Shown here: positions 1 to 10,379 of the stretch, piece after piece | How the letters are laid out: every line of letters starts with the position of its first letter | How positions within the stretch are numbered: the first letter of the stretch is position 1 | Assembly: GCA_963839725.1 (NCBI GenBank) | Contig: CAWIWT010000026.1 | Location: 124,001 to 188,000, forward strand | Source of the DNA: Kumtagia sp963839725 | Lineage (GTDB): Bacteria; Pseudomonadota; Alphaproteobacteria; Rhizobiales; Rhizobiaceae | Direction: 5' to 3' | DNA length: 64,000 nucleotides | Notes under the pieces: model-generated | What the model was told of the DNA's origin: nothing | Databases searched by the model: none | Seen by the model: only the letters and a program-made list of their open reading frames with translations | Program-made: the position numbers and the translations under genes

Positions 1-28
1 AACTCGCCGGCCCTTTTGCTCAATCACC

Positions 29-1219
29 ATGACAGAACCAGACAACAGGTTTGAGCGTCGCTATGGCTTTGCCCGAAACGACGTAACGCTCGGCAACTGG
101 CGCACGCGTCCGTACTCTTCCTGGTCGTTTCAGAACGTTTCCGAACTGGTGCCGTCGGCGGAGATATCGACCAGCGCCACGACGGAGTGGGAAACGCTCG
201 AGGACCTGCGTAGCTTGCTTCCTGCCCAGATCGAGGTGGGCAACGGTCGTGAGACGGTTAGCCAGTTTCTCGAACGCTCGAACACCGACGCGCTGGCGAT
301 CATGAAATCCGGCGCGTTTATCGGCGACTACGCGTCGCCGACCGCCAATCCAACGAACCCGCATATCGTCTTCTCGATCACAAAGTCGCTGACAGCCATT
401 CTTGCTGGCATCCTGCAGGATGAGGGATTGCTCGACCCCGCCAAGCTGGTGACGCACTACGTCCCGGAGGCAAAAGGCTCAGCCTACGAGGACGCGACGG
501 TGCGGCAGGTCCTTGATATGCGGGTCAGCGTCGACTTCGTAGAGGACTATCACGAACCCGAAGGCGACTTCACCCGCTACCGCCGCGCCATGCTCTGGAA
601 CCCGCTGCGGGCAGGCGACAAGCCGGAAACCCTGCAGGAGGTTATCCTGTCGCTGAAGAAGGCGGCCGAACCGCATGGCGGTGCCTTCCGCTACTACTCG
701 CCCAATTCGGATTTGCTCGGCATCATCCTCGAACGCGCCTCCGGCATCCGCTACCCTGACCTGTTCCGTGAAAAGCTCTGGATACCACTCCGCGCAAAGG
801 GCCGCTGCACCGTCACCGTCGATCGGTCGGGCATGGCGCGCGGTGCCTCCGGTGTCTCGCTAACCGCACGCGACCTCGCGCGTATCGGCGAAATGATGCG
901 CAATGGCGGCATGGTCGGCAGCAACGCGATCGTGACTGAACGCTGGGTGCTCGACACCGTCAACGGCGGCGACCGCCATGCCTGGAAAGCGGGCGATTTC
1001 TCACATATGCTGAAGGACGGCAGCTATCGCAGCAAATGGTACCAGAGCGGCTTTGCCAACAGCGCGTTCATGGCCATCGGCATCCACGGCCAATGGCTTT
1101 ATGTCGATCCGAAGCGCGAAGTCGTGATCGTCCAACTCGCTTCGCGGCATGCCCCGGAGGACGCTCCGCTGAGCCAGCAAGTTCTGCGCTTCTTCCAGTT
1201 GATCACTGAGATGGTTTGA
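29..1219 (+). CDS. Serine hydrolase of the beta-lactamase (class C/PBP-like) family
   Basis: The 396-residue protein carries the acyl-enzyme motif S-x-x-K as SITK near residue 116, set in a typical context (IVFSITKSLTAILAGIL). A Y-S-P-N element about 110 residues later (FRYYSPNSDLLG) corresponds to the family's second motif. The length fits stand-alone beta-lactamase-related hydrolases, which include esterases, D-amino-acid peptidases and 6-aminohexanoate hydrolases, so the substrate cannot be predicted. No signal peptide is visible, which argues for a cytoplasmic enzyme. The ATG follows only 28 bases of window sequence, so the promoter is not seen. It is not obviously in an operon: the next gene is on the other strand behind a dispersed palindromic repeat. 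Confidence 0.85.
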   Translation: MTEPDNRFERRYGFARNDVTLGNWRTRPYSSWSFQNVSELVPSAEISTSATTEWETLEDLRSLLPAQIEVGNGRETVSQFLERSNTDALAIMKSGAFIGDYASPTANPTNPHIVFSITKSLTAILAGILQDEGLLDPAKLVTHYVPEAKGSAYEDATVRQVLDMRVSVDFVEDYHEPEGDFTRYRRAMLWNPLRAGDKPETLQEVILSLKKAAEPHGGAFRYYSPNSDLLGIILERASGIRYPDLFREKLWIPLRAKGRCTVTVDRSGMARGASGVSLTARDLARIGEMMRNGGMVGSNAIVTERWVLDTVNGGDRHAWKAGDFSHMLKDGSYRSKWYQSGFANSAFMAIGIHGQWLYVDPKREVVIVQLASRHAPEDAPLSQQVLRFFQLITEMV

Positions 1220-1297
1220 GTATCGACCGTCGGATGCTGCCGCACCACGGCGTCATCATTCTGACGTTGGCGATTGACGCCGTACGCTACTGGTTGC

Positions 1298-1345
1298 GTC
1301 ATCCCGGCCTAGGGAGCGAAGCGACCGCAGAGCCGGGACCCAGCG
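1298..1345 (+). repeat. Dispersed intergenic palindromic element, family A
   Basis: The unit starts GTCATCCCGGCC and ends AGCCGGGACCC around a GAGCGAAGCGA core. Related units lie at 2829-2876, 2935-2982 (inverted) and 50261-50303. All four sit between genes. Such REP-like units are frequent in rhizobial genomes; this copy sits at the convergent ends of the hydrolase and the MFS gene. Confidence 0.7.
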
Positions 1346-1416
1346 TAATTGCCGCCGAAGCCGCTTTTTCGCGCAAATGCGGCGCCATTAACTAGCACCG
1401 CCACCCCTTGAAAGGC

Positions 1417-2642
1417 CTACCCCGCCTTGGCCGCCGCTCGAATTTCCTTTGACGACGGCAGGAAGATCGTCAGCAGGCCGAGAAGCGGCAGGAAGGAACA
1501 CGCCCAGAAGACAAATTCGATGCCCTTCGCGTCGGCGACCACGCCAAGTACCGCGGCAGCGATTCCTCCCATGCCGAAGGCAAAGCCGAAGAACACGCCG
1601 GCGATCAGTTCCGACACGGCCCGGGATCAGCTCCTGCGCGAAGACGACGATTGCCGGAAATGCTGAAGCCAGCACCAGGCCGATGACGCCGGAAAGCACG
1701 ATTGTCCAGAACAGATTGGCGTAGGGCAGCATCAGCGTGAAGGGCAGCACGCCAAGGATCGAGAACCAGATGACGAAGCGCGCGCCAAAACGATCGCCGA
1801 TCGGTCCGCCGAAGCACCGTCCCGAGCGCCGCTGCGCCAAGGAAGACAAACAGCAGATACTGCGACGTTTGCACCGAAACGCCGAAGCGCTCGATCACGT
1901 AGAACGTGAAATAGCTGGCGATCGCCGCCGTATAGATATTCTTGCTGAAGGTGAGGATCACCAGCACGATCAGCGCCACTGGCGATCTTGCCGTGCGGCA
2001 GTGTGATCGCGTGCACCGCCGGCGGGCGCTTCGCGGCGTCGCGCCGGTAGGCGCTGTACCAGTTTCCGACCTCCCAAAGATGATCATGCCGAGCAAGGCG
2101 GCAACCGAGAACCAGCCGACACTGCCCTGGCCCCAGGGCAGAACGATGAACGCAGCCAGCAAGGGTCCAAGCGCCTGGCCGAAGTTGCCGCCGACCTGGA
2201 ACAACGACTGCGCGAGCCCGTAGCGGCCACCGGACGCCAAACGCGCCACGCGCGACGATTCTGGGTGGAAGATCGAGGAGCCGACGCCAATGAAGCAGGC
2301 GCCAACCACCAGCATCCAGTAGCTGTGCGCGGTGGCAAGCATGATCAGGCCGATCATCGACGATCCCATGCCGACGGTGAGTGAATACGGCATGGGCCGC
2401 TTGTCGGTGTAAATGCCTATGACCGGCTGCAACAGCGACGCGGTAACCTGAAACGCAAGCGTCAAAAGGCCGATCTGCCAGAAGTCGAGGCCGAAATCGC
2501 TTTTCAGCATCGGATAGATAGCCGCCAGCAGCGATTGCATCACATCGTTCAGCAAATGGCAGAAGCTAACCGCCAGGATGATCGCATAGACCGTATTGGT
2601 CTGTGCAGAACTCCTTCCCGCCGTTGCCGCAGCGTCTGTCAT
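1417..2642 (-). pseudogene. fsr: Fosmidomycin-resistance-type MFS efflux transporter, frameshifted in this sequence
   Basis: Joined across frames, the product is about 400 residues and matches the Fsr family closely. Recognisable segments are SFCHLLNDVMQSLLAAIYPM near the N-terminus, HPESSRVARLASGGR and FQVGGNFGQALGPLLAAF in the middle, then FSKNIYTAAIASYF, GGPIGDRFGARFVIW and AFGMGGIAAAVLG toward the end. Twelve membrane helices are expected for an inner-membrane drug:H+ antiporter. The start at 2642 (MTDAAATAG) has an AGGA eight bases upstream. The coding frame changes near 2074, 1980, 1812 and 1620; the first is explained by one base missing from a run of G on the coding strand. Because every segment between shifts is well conserved, I infer sequence error rather than a dead gene. 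Confidence 0.85.
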
Positions 2643-2828
2643 GTCGTGTCCTAGCCGGATGTCATCCGTTTGATCTGCGCGCAGCCGAATGCCGCCCGTC
2701 CTTGCAGGCAAGCGCAAGCTTTATTGGCAAACGGAAACCTTGGATTGTGACAGTCGCCCCGGTCGGTTAGGACAAACCACGCAGACTACTAAGCCAGGCG
2801 TCAGTATTGGCGCGGAAGATCCAAACTC

Positions 2829-2982
2829 CGTCATCCCGGCCAACCGAGCGAAGCAAGGGCAGAGCCGGATCCCGCGCAACAATCGCCGAAGCGCACCTTA
2901 CTCGCGCGTAAGCGTTAATGCGTAAAGCTGATCGCTGGGTCCCGGGTCTTCCTTCGCTACGCTCAGTCGCCCGGATGACCCT
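2829..2982. repeat. Two family-A palindromic elements in opposite orientation
   Basis: A copy reading GTCATCCCGGCC on the plus strand spans 2829-2876, and a second copy reading GTCATCCGGGC on the minus strand spans 2935-2982. Together they form a long-range inverted pair between the starts of the MFS gene and the DUF2778 gene. No coding sequence was found in 2643-3109 beyond these units. Confidence 0.65.
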
Positions 2983-3109
2983 GCTTGTTTGCGCCTGGCG
3001 CCAATTGTCACGCTAAGACACGCTGGAAGTGTACCCCTGCCAGACGCCACTCGCGCTAGAAGCACGGAGAAAATGGACATCACAACGTGCTATGGCGGAT
3101 TGCCTGACC

Positions 3110-4388
3110 CTACGCGCCGCGGCCGTTTGAGGCGACCTTCAGGCCCGCCGCCCTGCCACCGCCGGGCACCACGACCAGCTGCTTGATCTTGCCTTTTTTG
3201 AAGGCCGTCAGGAACCGGTTGTAATCCTTGAAAGCAACACAGCCGTGCGACTCCGCGCGTCCGCCCCGCAGCAGATAGCTGTGCGTGAGGAAGCCGTCGC
3301 GGCCATATTTGTTCTTGCCGTCGACCGGTAGCATGCGGATGGCCTCGACGCCATGGAAACGCCTCTCGCGCAGCTTGAGATTGTAGATATGGGGCGGGGT
3401 CGGCCCCCTCATCCTATGCTTCACATAGCGCGGATTGTCGGCCATCTCGCCGATACCGGAGTGCGCTTCAAGCACCGAGCCGTCCGGCATATAGACCCTG
3501 GCGGCGCTGATGTCATACACGGCGACGCCGTTGCGCGCCTTAGCCGGGCCGCCGCCCCAGTTGCCGAAAAAGCTGCCGCCGCGCGGCTTTTCGTCGATGG
3601 AACCATCCGGCTTCGCCGAAAGCCAGCTTCTTCGTCGGCGCGTCGCGGCGAGGAGCAGGGTTTTCCGCGCTCTTCACCTGCGGGGCAGGTTTTTCAACCT
3701 CGGCAGCACGCGGACCAGGCTTGGTCGGAGCCTCGAAGGTCGGGCGGCGTAGCGGCAGCGGCATGCTGTCGGGCGTTTCCTCCTCATCGTCGTCCGTGCG
3801 ACAGCGGATCGTTCAGCAACGCCAGATCTTCCTCCTCGGGCGCCACAACCGACAGCGCCGCAAGCGCTCCGGCCGGTGCGATTGGCGACGGATCGGCATA
3901 AGCCAGCGCGAACGGGACGCTCTGGTCCTTGTGCTGGCAAAGCGCTCGGGGGCAGGGTCGCTCAGATGGGCAGGTCTGGCGCGCGCGGCCTTCGCAACCG
4001 GCTTGTCCGGCTTCGCAAACAGGCTGGCAAGCTTCTGCGGAGACAGTGCCGCCTTCTTCACCACGAGATCGAAGCGATCCGGCGATGCGACTTTCAGCGT
4101 CGGCTTCGGGGCGAGGCGATCCGCTTTGGCGGCCTCGTTGGTCGCCATGCGAAGTGCCATCAAATTCGATTGCGCCGAGTCTAGGTCGATCACCGCGCCA
4201 TCCGGCGCAAGCGCAACCATGTCGGTATCGTCGACAGGCGCCGATAACATCGGCGGCTGCTTGGCGAGGCTGCCGGAAACGGCCCACATCGCGCCAAGAG
4301 CGAAGGCAATGCCTGCGGAAGGAATGAGGATCCAGCGAAGAAGTCCGCTGGAGGACACACGAGTTGCGGCTCCCAAGCGGGCCGCCAT
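3110..4388 (-). pseudogene. DUF2778 (L,D-transpeptidase-like fold) envelope protein, frameshifted in this sequence
   Basis: Pieced together, the product is about 425 residues. It starts MAARLGAATR at 4388 and has one N-terminal membrane segment (about residues 18-42, LRWILIPSAGIAFALGAMWA). A long Pro/Ala/Lys-rich linker follows, then the DUF2778 domain (YDISAARVYMPDGSVLEAHSG...) ending with the conserved GGRAESHGCVAFKDYNRFL segment. The S-H-G-C tetrad resembles the catalytic S/H-G-C of YkuD transpeptidases, so a periplasmic, cell-wall-related role is likely but unproven. The frame changes near 3935, 3800 and 3600. The domain itself lies in one intact frame (3110-3520). As in the neighbouring genes, sequence error is the simpler explanation. 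Confidence 0.75.
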
Positions 4389-4998
4389 GTCGAACGGCTT
4401 TACTCACCAACACGCACCAACCAATTGTTCGAGACGGGCTGCCAACCGGCAATAAGCCGAAGGGATTCCGATCGAAACGTCCCACTTGACTAAATACTGA
4501 GGCAAAGGCTGGACGAATATGGTTAAAGTTTCGTTCATCTGCGGCCCCATAGTCAAAATACCCCCACTCATGGCGCTCCAAAGTATGGAACTTGCCATGC
4601 GCGACGATCTACTCTGAGTGGCCCCTCGCCGATGTTGGGCAGGACACTAACTGCCCATTAATCCTCTGGCAACACTTGAACCGGGCGTTTTTGTGGCAGT
4701 GGTGCTAAATGCCCACATCACCTATCCCAGGGTTGCACCTTCACCGATAGGTCCTGGAGAATGGTCTAAAGATTTCCACCGTCATGGAGGGTTTTGATGC
4801 ATCAATTATGCGATGCATCAAAGTAATTTATAAATACAATTACAATGTTGTTAATGAACAAGGGGCAGTCAAACAATATCGTAATAAATATTCATCCATT
4901 TGGCATTGTTGCTTGAGTGGATCGTTTCCAATAACAGTCATTACTTCCGCCACGCAGGCCACGGATGAACCTTATAAACAGCAGGAAGGATCGAGCTG
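4389..4998. other. 610-bp gap holding an AT-rich island and a repeated palindrome
   Basis: No convincing gene is present. From about 4780 to 4960 the base composition drops to roughly two-thirds A+T, against about one-third in the rest of the window. At its left edge TTGATGCATCAA (4794-4805) is a perfect 12-bp palindrome, and GATGCATCAAA recurs 16 bp later (4812-4822). The two together form an 11-8-11 inverted repeat. This looks like an operator, or the edge of acquired DNA. The weak open frame 4784-5059 (+) overlaps the end of ilvD and lacks any recognised feature, so it is not called. Confidence 0.5.
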
Positions 4999-6838
4999 CT
5001 ATTCCTCCGGCAACTCCCGTACCGCGCCTTTCGCGGCGCTCGTTGCGAAGGCGGCATAAGCCTTCAAAGCCTTGGTGACGTTGCGCTTTCGCTTTTCGAC
5101 GGGCTTCCAGCCGGCCTCGTCCTGCTCGGTACGGCGGGATGCGAGTTCCGCGTCGTCAACGGCGAGGCGGATGGTGCGATTCGGGATGTCGATTTCGATC
5201 GTGTCGCCTTCGCGCACCAGACCGATCAGGCCGCCTTCCGCCGCTTCCGGCGAGACGTGGCCGATCGACAGGCCCGAGGTGCCGCCCGAGAACCGTCCGT
5301 CGGTCAGCAGCGCGCACGCCTTTCCGAGGCCTTTGGATTTCAGATAGCTGGTCGGATAGAGCATTTCCTGCATGCCCGGGCCGCCGCGCGGCCCCTCGTA
5401 GCGGATGACGACAACGTCGCCCGCCTTGACCTCATTGCCCAGAATGCCCTTCACGGCGGCGTCCTGGCTCTCGAACACCTTGGCCGGGCCGGTGAACTTC
5501 AGGATGCTCTCGTCGACGCCGGCGGTCTTCACCACGCAGCCATCGAGCGCGATATTGCCCTTCAGGACGGCAAGGCCGCCATCCTTCGAGAACGGATGCT
5601 TGGCGCTGCGGATGACGCCCTTTTCGCGGTCGGTGTCGAGATCGTCCCAGCGCCGGTCCTGGCTGAAGGCCACCTGCGTCGGCACGCCGCCCGGCGCCGC
5701 CATGAAGAAGTCGCGCACCTTTGCGCTGTTGGTGCGGGTGATGTCCCAATGATCGATCGCCTGGCCGATCGTGGCGGTGTGCACGGTCGGCTGATCACGA
5801 TTGAGCAGGCCGGCCTCGTCGAGCTGTCCCAGGATCGACATGATGCCGCCGGCGCGGTGCACGTCTTCCATGTGGACGTCGCTCTTGGCCGGCGCGACCT
5901 TGCACAGCACCGGAACCCTGCGCGACAGCTTGTCGATATCGTCCATCGTGAAGTCGATCTCGCCCTCGATCGCCGCGGCGAGGATGTGCAGCACCGTATT
6001 GGTCGAGCCGCCCATGGCGATATCGAGCGCCATCGCGTTCTCGAACGACTTCTTCGAAGCGATGTTGCGCGGCAGCACGCTCGCGTCGTCCTGCTCGTAG
6101 TAGCGCTGGGCAAGATCGACGATCAGGTGGCCGGCCTCGACGAACAACCGCTTGCGGTCGGCATGCGTGGCGAGCGTCGAGCCGTTGCCGGGCAGCGATA
6201 GGCCGAGCGCTTCGGTCAGGCAGTTCATGGAGTTGGCGGTGAACATGCCCGAGCATGAGCCGCAGGTCGGGCAGGCGGAGCGCTCGATGATCTTGACGTC
6301 CTCGTCCGACACCTTGTCGTCGGCAGCCGCGACCATGGCATCGACCAGATCCATGGCCTGGGTCTTGCCGGCGAGCACGACCTTGCCGGCCTCCATCGGA
6401 CCGCCGGAGACGAAGACCGACGGAATGTTGAGGCGCATCGACGCCATCAGCATGCCCGGGCGTGATCTTGTCGCAGTTGGAGATGCAGACCATGGCATCG
6501 GCGCAATGCGCGTTGACCATGTATTCGACGCTGTCGGCGATCAGTTCGCGCGACGGCAGCGAATAGAGCATGCCGTCATGGCCCATGGCGATGCCGTCAT
6601 CGACTGCGATCGTGTTGAATTCCTTGGCGACGCCGCCCGCCGCTTCGATCTCGCGCGCGACGAGCTGGCCGAGATCCTTGAGATGCACATGTCCCGGCAC
6701 GAACTGCGTGAACGAGTTCACCACCGCGATGATCGGCTTGCCGAAATCGCTGTCCTTCATGCCGGTGGCGCGCCAAAGGCCACGGGCGCCGGCCATGTTG
6801 CGGCCATGAGTGGTTGTGCGGGAGCGATAGGCTGGCAT
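4999..6838 (-). pseudogene. ilvD: Dihydroxy-acid dehydratase, single frameshift in this sequence
   Basis: IlvD dehydrates 2,3-dihydroxy-3-methyl acids to 2-keto acids in valine, isoleucine and leucine synthesis, using an Fe-S cluster. The start at 6838 gives MPAYRSRTTTHGRNMAGARG, the standard IlvD opening. The Fe-S cysteine contexts CISNCDK and CPTCGSCSGMF are both present, as is a canonical C-terminal half (DGRFSGGTSGLSIGH). Total length is about 612 residues, as expected. The frame changes between ITPG and MLMASMRL at 6455-6461, where CCCGGG on the coding strand carries one base too many. Since ilvD is normally needed for prototrophy and nothing else is damaged, this is probably a sequence error. 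No operon partner is adjacent. Confidence 0.92.
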
Positions 6839-7038
6839 CGGGCTATTCCTGTTCTTCCGGGCGAGAGCGGCGGCCAAAAAGGCTCGCACGGCTCGTCAAC
6901 TACGCTCAAACCCAATCGCGCGAAGTTTGCAACCGGCTTGACGTGAAGTAGGCGTCAAATAGCCCAAAATCCATCTTGTGACAGTCTCGAATGCCATTTT
7001 CGGGAAATCGCCGCTTTTTCGCGGAAACCGGCGACTTC

Positions 7039-7948
7039 CTACAGCTTGACTGCCTCGCCGGCGACGCTTTTCGGATCGACGGGGATCACGTCCACCGACT
7101 GCTCCGCCTCCTGCCCGCCTGTGGTCTTCAGCACGCCGACGATCGGCGCCACGTCGGAGTAGTCGCGGCCGTAGCCAACGACGATATGGTCGTTGGAGGC
7201 AACCATGTCGTTGGTGGGATCGAACTCGATCCAGCCGGCCTCGCGCCCGCACCAAACCTTCACCCAGGCGTGCATGGCGTCGGCGCCTTCCAGCCGCTCC
7301 TTGCCGGCAGGCGGAATGGTGCGCAGGAAGCCGCTGACATAGCCGGCGGGAATGCCCAGCCCGCGCAGGCCGGCAATCATCACATGCGAAAAGTCCTGGC
7401 AGACGCCGCGCTTCAGGTCGAAGGCGTCCCGCGCCCGTGTCGCAACGTTTGTCGCCTCGCCGTCATAGGTGAAATCGTGATTGATGCGCGTGCAGATATC
7501 GCGCGCGATCGCCCGCACGGAGCCTTGATCGAGGCTTTTGGCGGCATAGTCGGTAATCTTCGCGGTCGATGCCGGCATGATCGCTGGAGCCGAGGAAATG
7601 CTGCGGCGAATCCGCTGCCAGCGACAGCACATTCGCCACCTGCTCGTGCAGATGCGGCAGGTCGGGCGAAACGTCGAGCCCAAGATCTGGGCGTGAGACG
7701 ATGACGCGGGCGCTCATCTTCACGTCGAGCGTGTCATGCGCCTCTCGGCAGACGATCGCCGTGACATTGGTGCCGAAGAAATCGAGGAAATCGGAACGCT
7801 CCGTCGGCGACGGCGAAAAGGAGAGCGTGGCCGCGACAACGCGCTGAATGCCGAAGATGGTTGACGGCAGAACGCGCACCTGATGGCGCCCGCCGCCGGC
7901 CCAGGCGTCGTAGTCGTAGTGAAGGGTGAGGCGGATGTCGTATTGCAT
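7039..7948 (-). pseudogene. Transglutaminase-like protein of the amidoligase operon, single frameshift
   Basis: The joined product (about 302 residues) has a bacterial transglutaminase N-terminal beta domain (MQYDIRLTLHYDYDAW...) followed by a transglutaminase core. The catalytic triad is visible: Cys in KRGVCQDFSHVM, His in ADAMHAWVKVW and Asp in GWIEFDPTND. Such proteins act as proteases or cross-linking enzymes on peptide amides. It is the last gene of a three-gene minus-strand operon, 12 bp behind the ATP-grasp/alpha-E gene. The frame changes near 7583 (after HFLGSS), outside the catalytic residues. In this gene neighbourhood the enzyme is thought to process or transfer a small peptide; that role is inferred. 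Confidence 0.85.
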
Positions 7949-7960
7949 ACTGCGGCGCCG

Positions 7961-10373
7961 TTACCCGAAATACGCTTGCGAGAGCTTCTCGTAGAGCCGC
8001 GCAATGTCGAAGGCCAGATCCTCGAGCGCCTCCGCCGATAGCTCCGTGGCCTCCTTGGTGGCGAGACGGGTGTGAAGCCGCCAGACTTCCTTGGCGGGTT
8101 CGGAGAGGCCGCGGCGGTCGGCATCCGGCAGATGATCGATCTCGCTTTTCAATCGCTCGAGCTGGAACAGCACGGAGCGCGGATTGAGCGGATCAAGCGC
8201 CAGGAGATCGACGACCGTATGCCGGCCCGAGCGCACGGTGTATTGGCGGCGATGGGTCATGACGCTGTCGCCGATTTCCAGCATCATGTCGAGCGCACCG
8301 TCCGGTGCATCTTCGCGCGTCACCCGGCTAAGCGTACGGGCAATCTGGATCGCGCGCTCCAGCCGGCGGCCGATTTCCAGGAACCGCCATCCGGTAAAGC
8401 GATACATGTTTTCGTGCAGCAGGCCGGAAAAGCCGCGCGATCTTGCGCAACAGAACGGTCATCGCCCGCGTCGCATCGTCGCCCGGCTCGACCTTGCCGG
8501 CGAACCGGTGCAGCGTCGTCGACAAATCGCGCAGCGCCAGCCATCCGTCCGGCGAGAAACGGTCGCGTATCTGGCCGGCGCTATAGACGGCGCTGTCGAT
8601 CGTGCCGAAAAGTCCGACAGGGATCGCCGCCAGCATGTCGATGCCAAGCGGTTCCATGTAGTCGCGAACATCCACCAGCAGCGGCAGCGCGGCATCGTTG
8701 GTTTCGGCGAGACGCACATGATAGGCGCGCAGCACGCGCACCGTGTCTTCCGCGCGCTCGACATAGCGGCCGAGCCAGGTGAGATTTTCGGCGGCGCGGC
8801 TGGGCAGGCTGCCCGGCAGGCGGCGGCGGAAATCCGAGCCTGCCCCCGGCAGCAGCGTATCGCGCTCGACGGCGTCCTTCGACACCACCCACACGTCGGC
8901 GGCGTGTCCGCCGCGCTGCATGGCGATGGCCGTCGTGTCCGCTGTCTCGCCTATCCGCGCGAAGCCGCCGGGCATGACGATCCAGCCTTGCTGGCGTGCG
9001 CGCCAGATAGACGCGCAAGGTCGCAGGACGCGGCTCCAGATGTCCGCCGACATGGACCGGCGTGGTCGACAGCTTTACAGCCTCCTGGCCGACGAACTGC
9101 GCGCCGTCCTCGCGAAGCCGCGCGATAAGCGCCTCGCGCTCCTCTCGGCCAAGCGACGAGCCGAGAACAGTGTTGCGCTCGTCCTCGAAAGCGAGCCGGG
9201 TGGAGAGCGCAGGCCCAACCATCATGTGGTCGAGATTGGCGATCACGTGCTCGCGCTCGGCCGCCTGCCCGCACCACCACGTCGCAATGGACGGCAGCAA
9301 AAGATCGTCGCCGCGCAACCTGCGGCAGAGGCTTGGCAGGAAAGCCAGGAAAGCCCGCGTCTCAAGGATGCCCGAGCCAAGCGCATTGACGACGGCGACA
9401 GAGCCTTGCCGCACCGCCTGTGCCAGACCAGGCGTCCCGATACGTGAGGCCGGATTGAGCTCCAGCGGATCGGCAAAGGCGGCATCGAGCCGCCGCCACA
9501 GAACGCTGACCGGCTTCAGCCCCGCGACGGTGCGAACCATCAGCCGGCCATTGGCAACCGTAAGGTCCTCGCCTTCGAGAAGCATGATGCCGAGATAGCG
9601 GGCGATATAGGCGTGCTCGTAATACGTCTCGTTGAGCGGCCCAGGCGTCATGATCGCCACGCGTCCGTCCGGATCGGCGGCGGTGTCAACCAGCGCATCG
9701 CGAAAGCGGCGGAAGAAGCCGGCGAGGCGATGGATATGCATCTCGCCATAGATGTCGGAAAGAGCGCGGGTCGTCGCGACACGGTTCTCCAGCGCGAAGC
9801 CGGCGCCCGATGGCGCCTGAGTCCGGTCACCCAGCACCCACCAGCCACCATCCGGCCCGCGGCCGAGATCGAAAGCGCAGAAATGCAGGAAATGTCCATC
9901 TGCCGGCTTCACGCCTGCCATCGGGCCGCAAATATTCGGGGCTGGATGCGATCAAGCCAGGCGGCAGCAAGCCCTGCAGGACAAGCTGGTTGTCGCCGTA
10001 GATGTCGGCGACGATGCGACTCGAAAAGGTCGGCGCGCTGGATCAACCCGGCGCTGATCGTCGCCCACTCCGTTTCGTCGATGAGCAGCGGAATATGCGA
10101 AAGCGGCCACTCGCGCTCATTGGTGCCGACATTGTCGTAGACGCGGTAGTAGACGCCGGCATCCCGCAAATATTGGTCGGCGCGCGCAAACCGCTTTGAA
10201 AGCTCCTGCGGCCCAAGCTCTTCGAGAGCGGCAATGAAACCCGCCCAGATCGGACGCGCATTGCCATTGGCATCCACCATCTCGTCCGGAACGCCCGGCA
10301 ATGGACGGTAGCTGTCAAGCAACAGCCTGGTCGGAACCTTGGCGCGCTTGCGATTCTCTTTCCCCTCACTCAT
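7961..10373 (-). pseudogene. Circularly permuted ATP-grasp protein fused to an alpha-E domain, three frameshifts
   Basis: The joined product is about 800 residues. The first ~490 are a circularly permuted ATP-grasp (COG2308/DUF404-DUF407): RPLPGVPDEMVDANG at the start, VADIYGDNQLVLQG, GVKPADGHFLHFCAFDLGR, IMTPGPLNETYYEHAYIAR, then VGQEAVKLSTTPV and VMPGGFARI. The rest is an alpha-E domain (DUF403; RAAENLTWLGRYVERAED through ENMYRFTGWRFLEIGRRLERA). ATP-grasp enzymes of this group are predicted to form amide bonds in small peptides (family analysis by Iyer, Aravind and co-workers). Start MSEGKENRKR lies six bases after the upstream gene. The frame changes near 10020, 9000 and 8437. Fusion of the two domains is common in Rhizobiales, so the single long gene is the likely true form. 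Confidence 0.82.
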
Positions 10374-10379
10374 GGCCAG

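Noticed and set aside
4784..5059. 91-residue plus-strand frame in the AT-rich island
   Set aside because: It overlaps the 3' end of ilvD, has no recognised family and no good ribosome-binding site.
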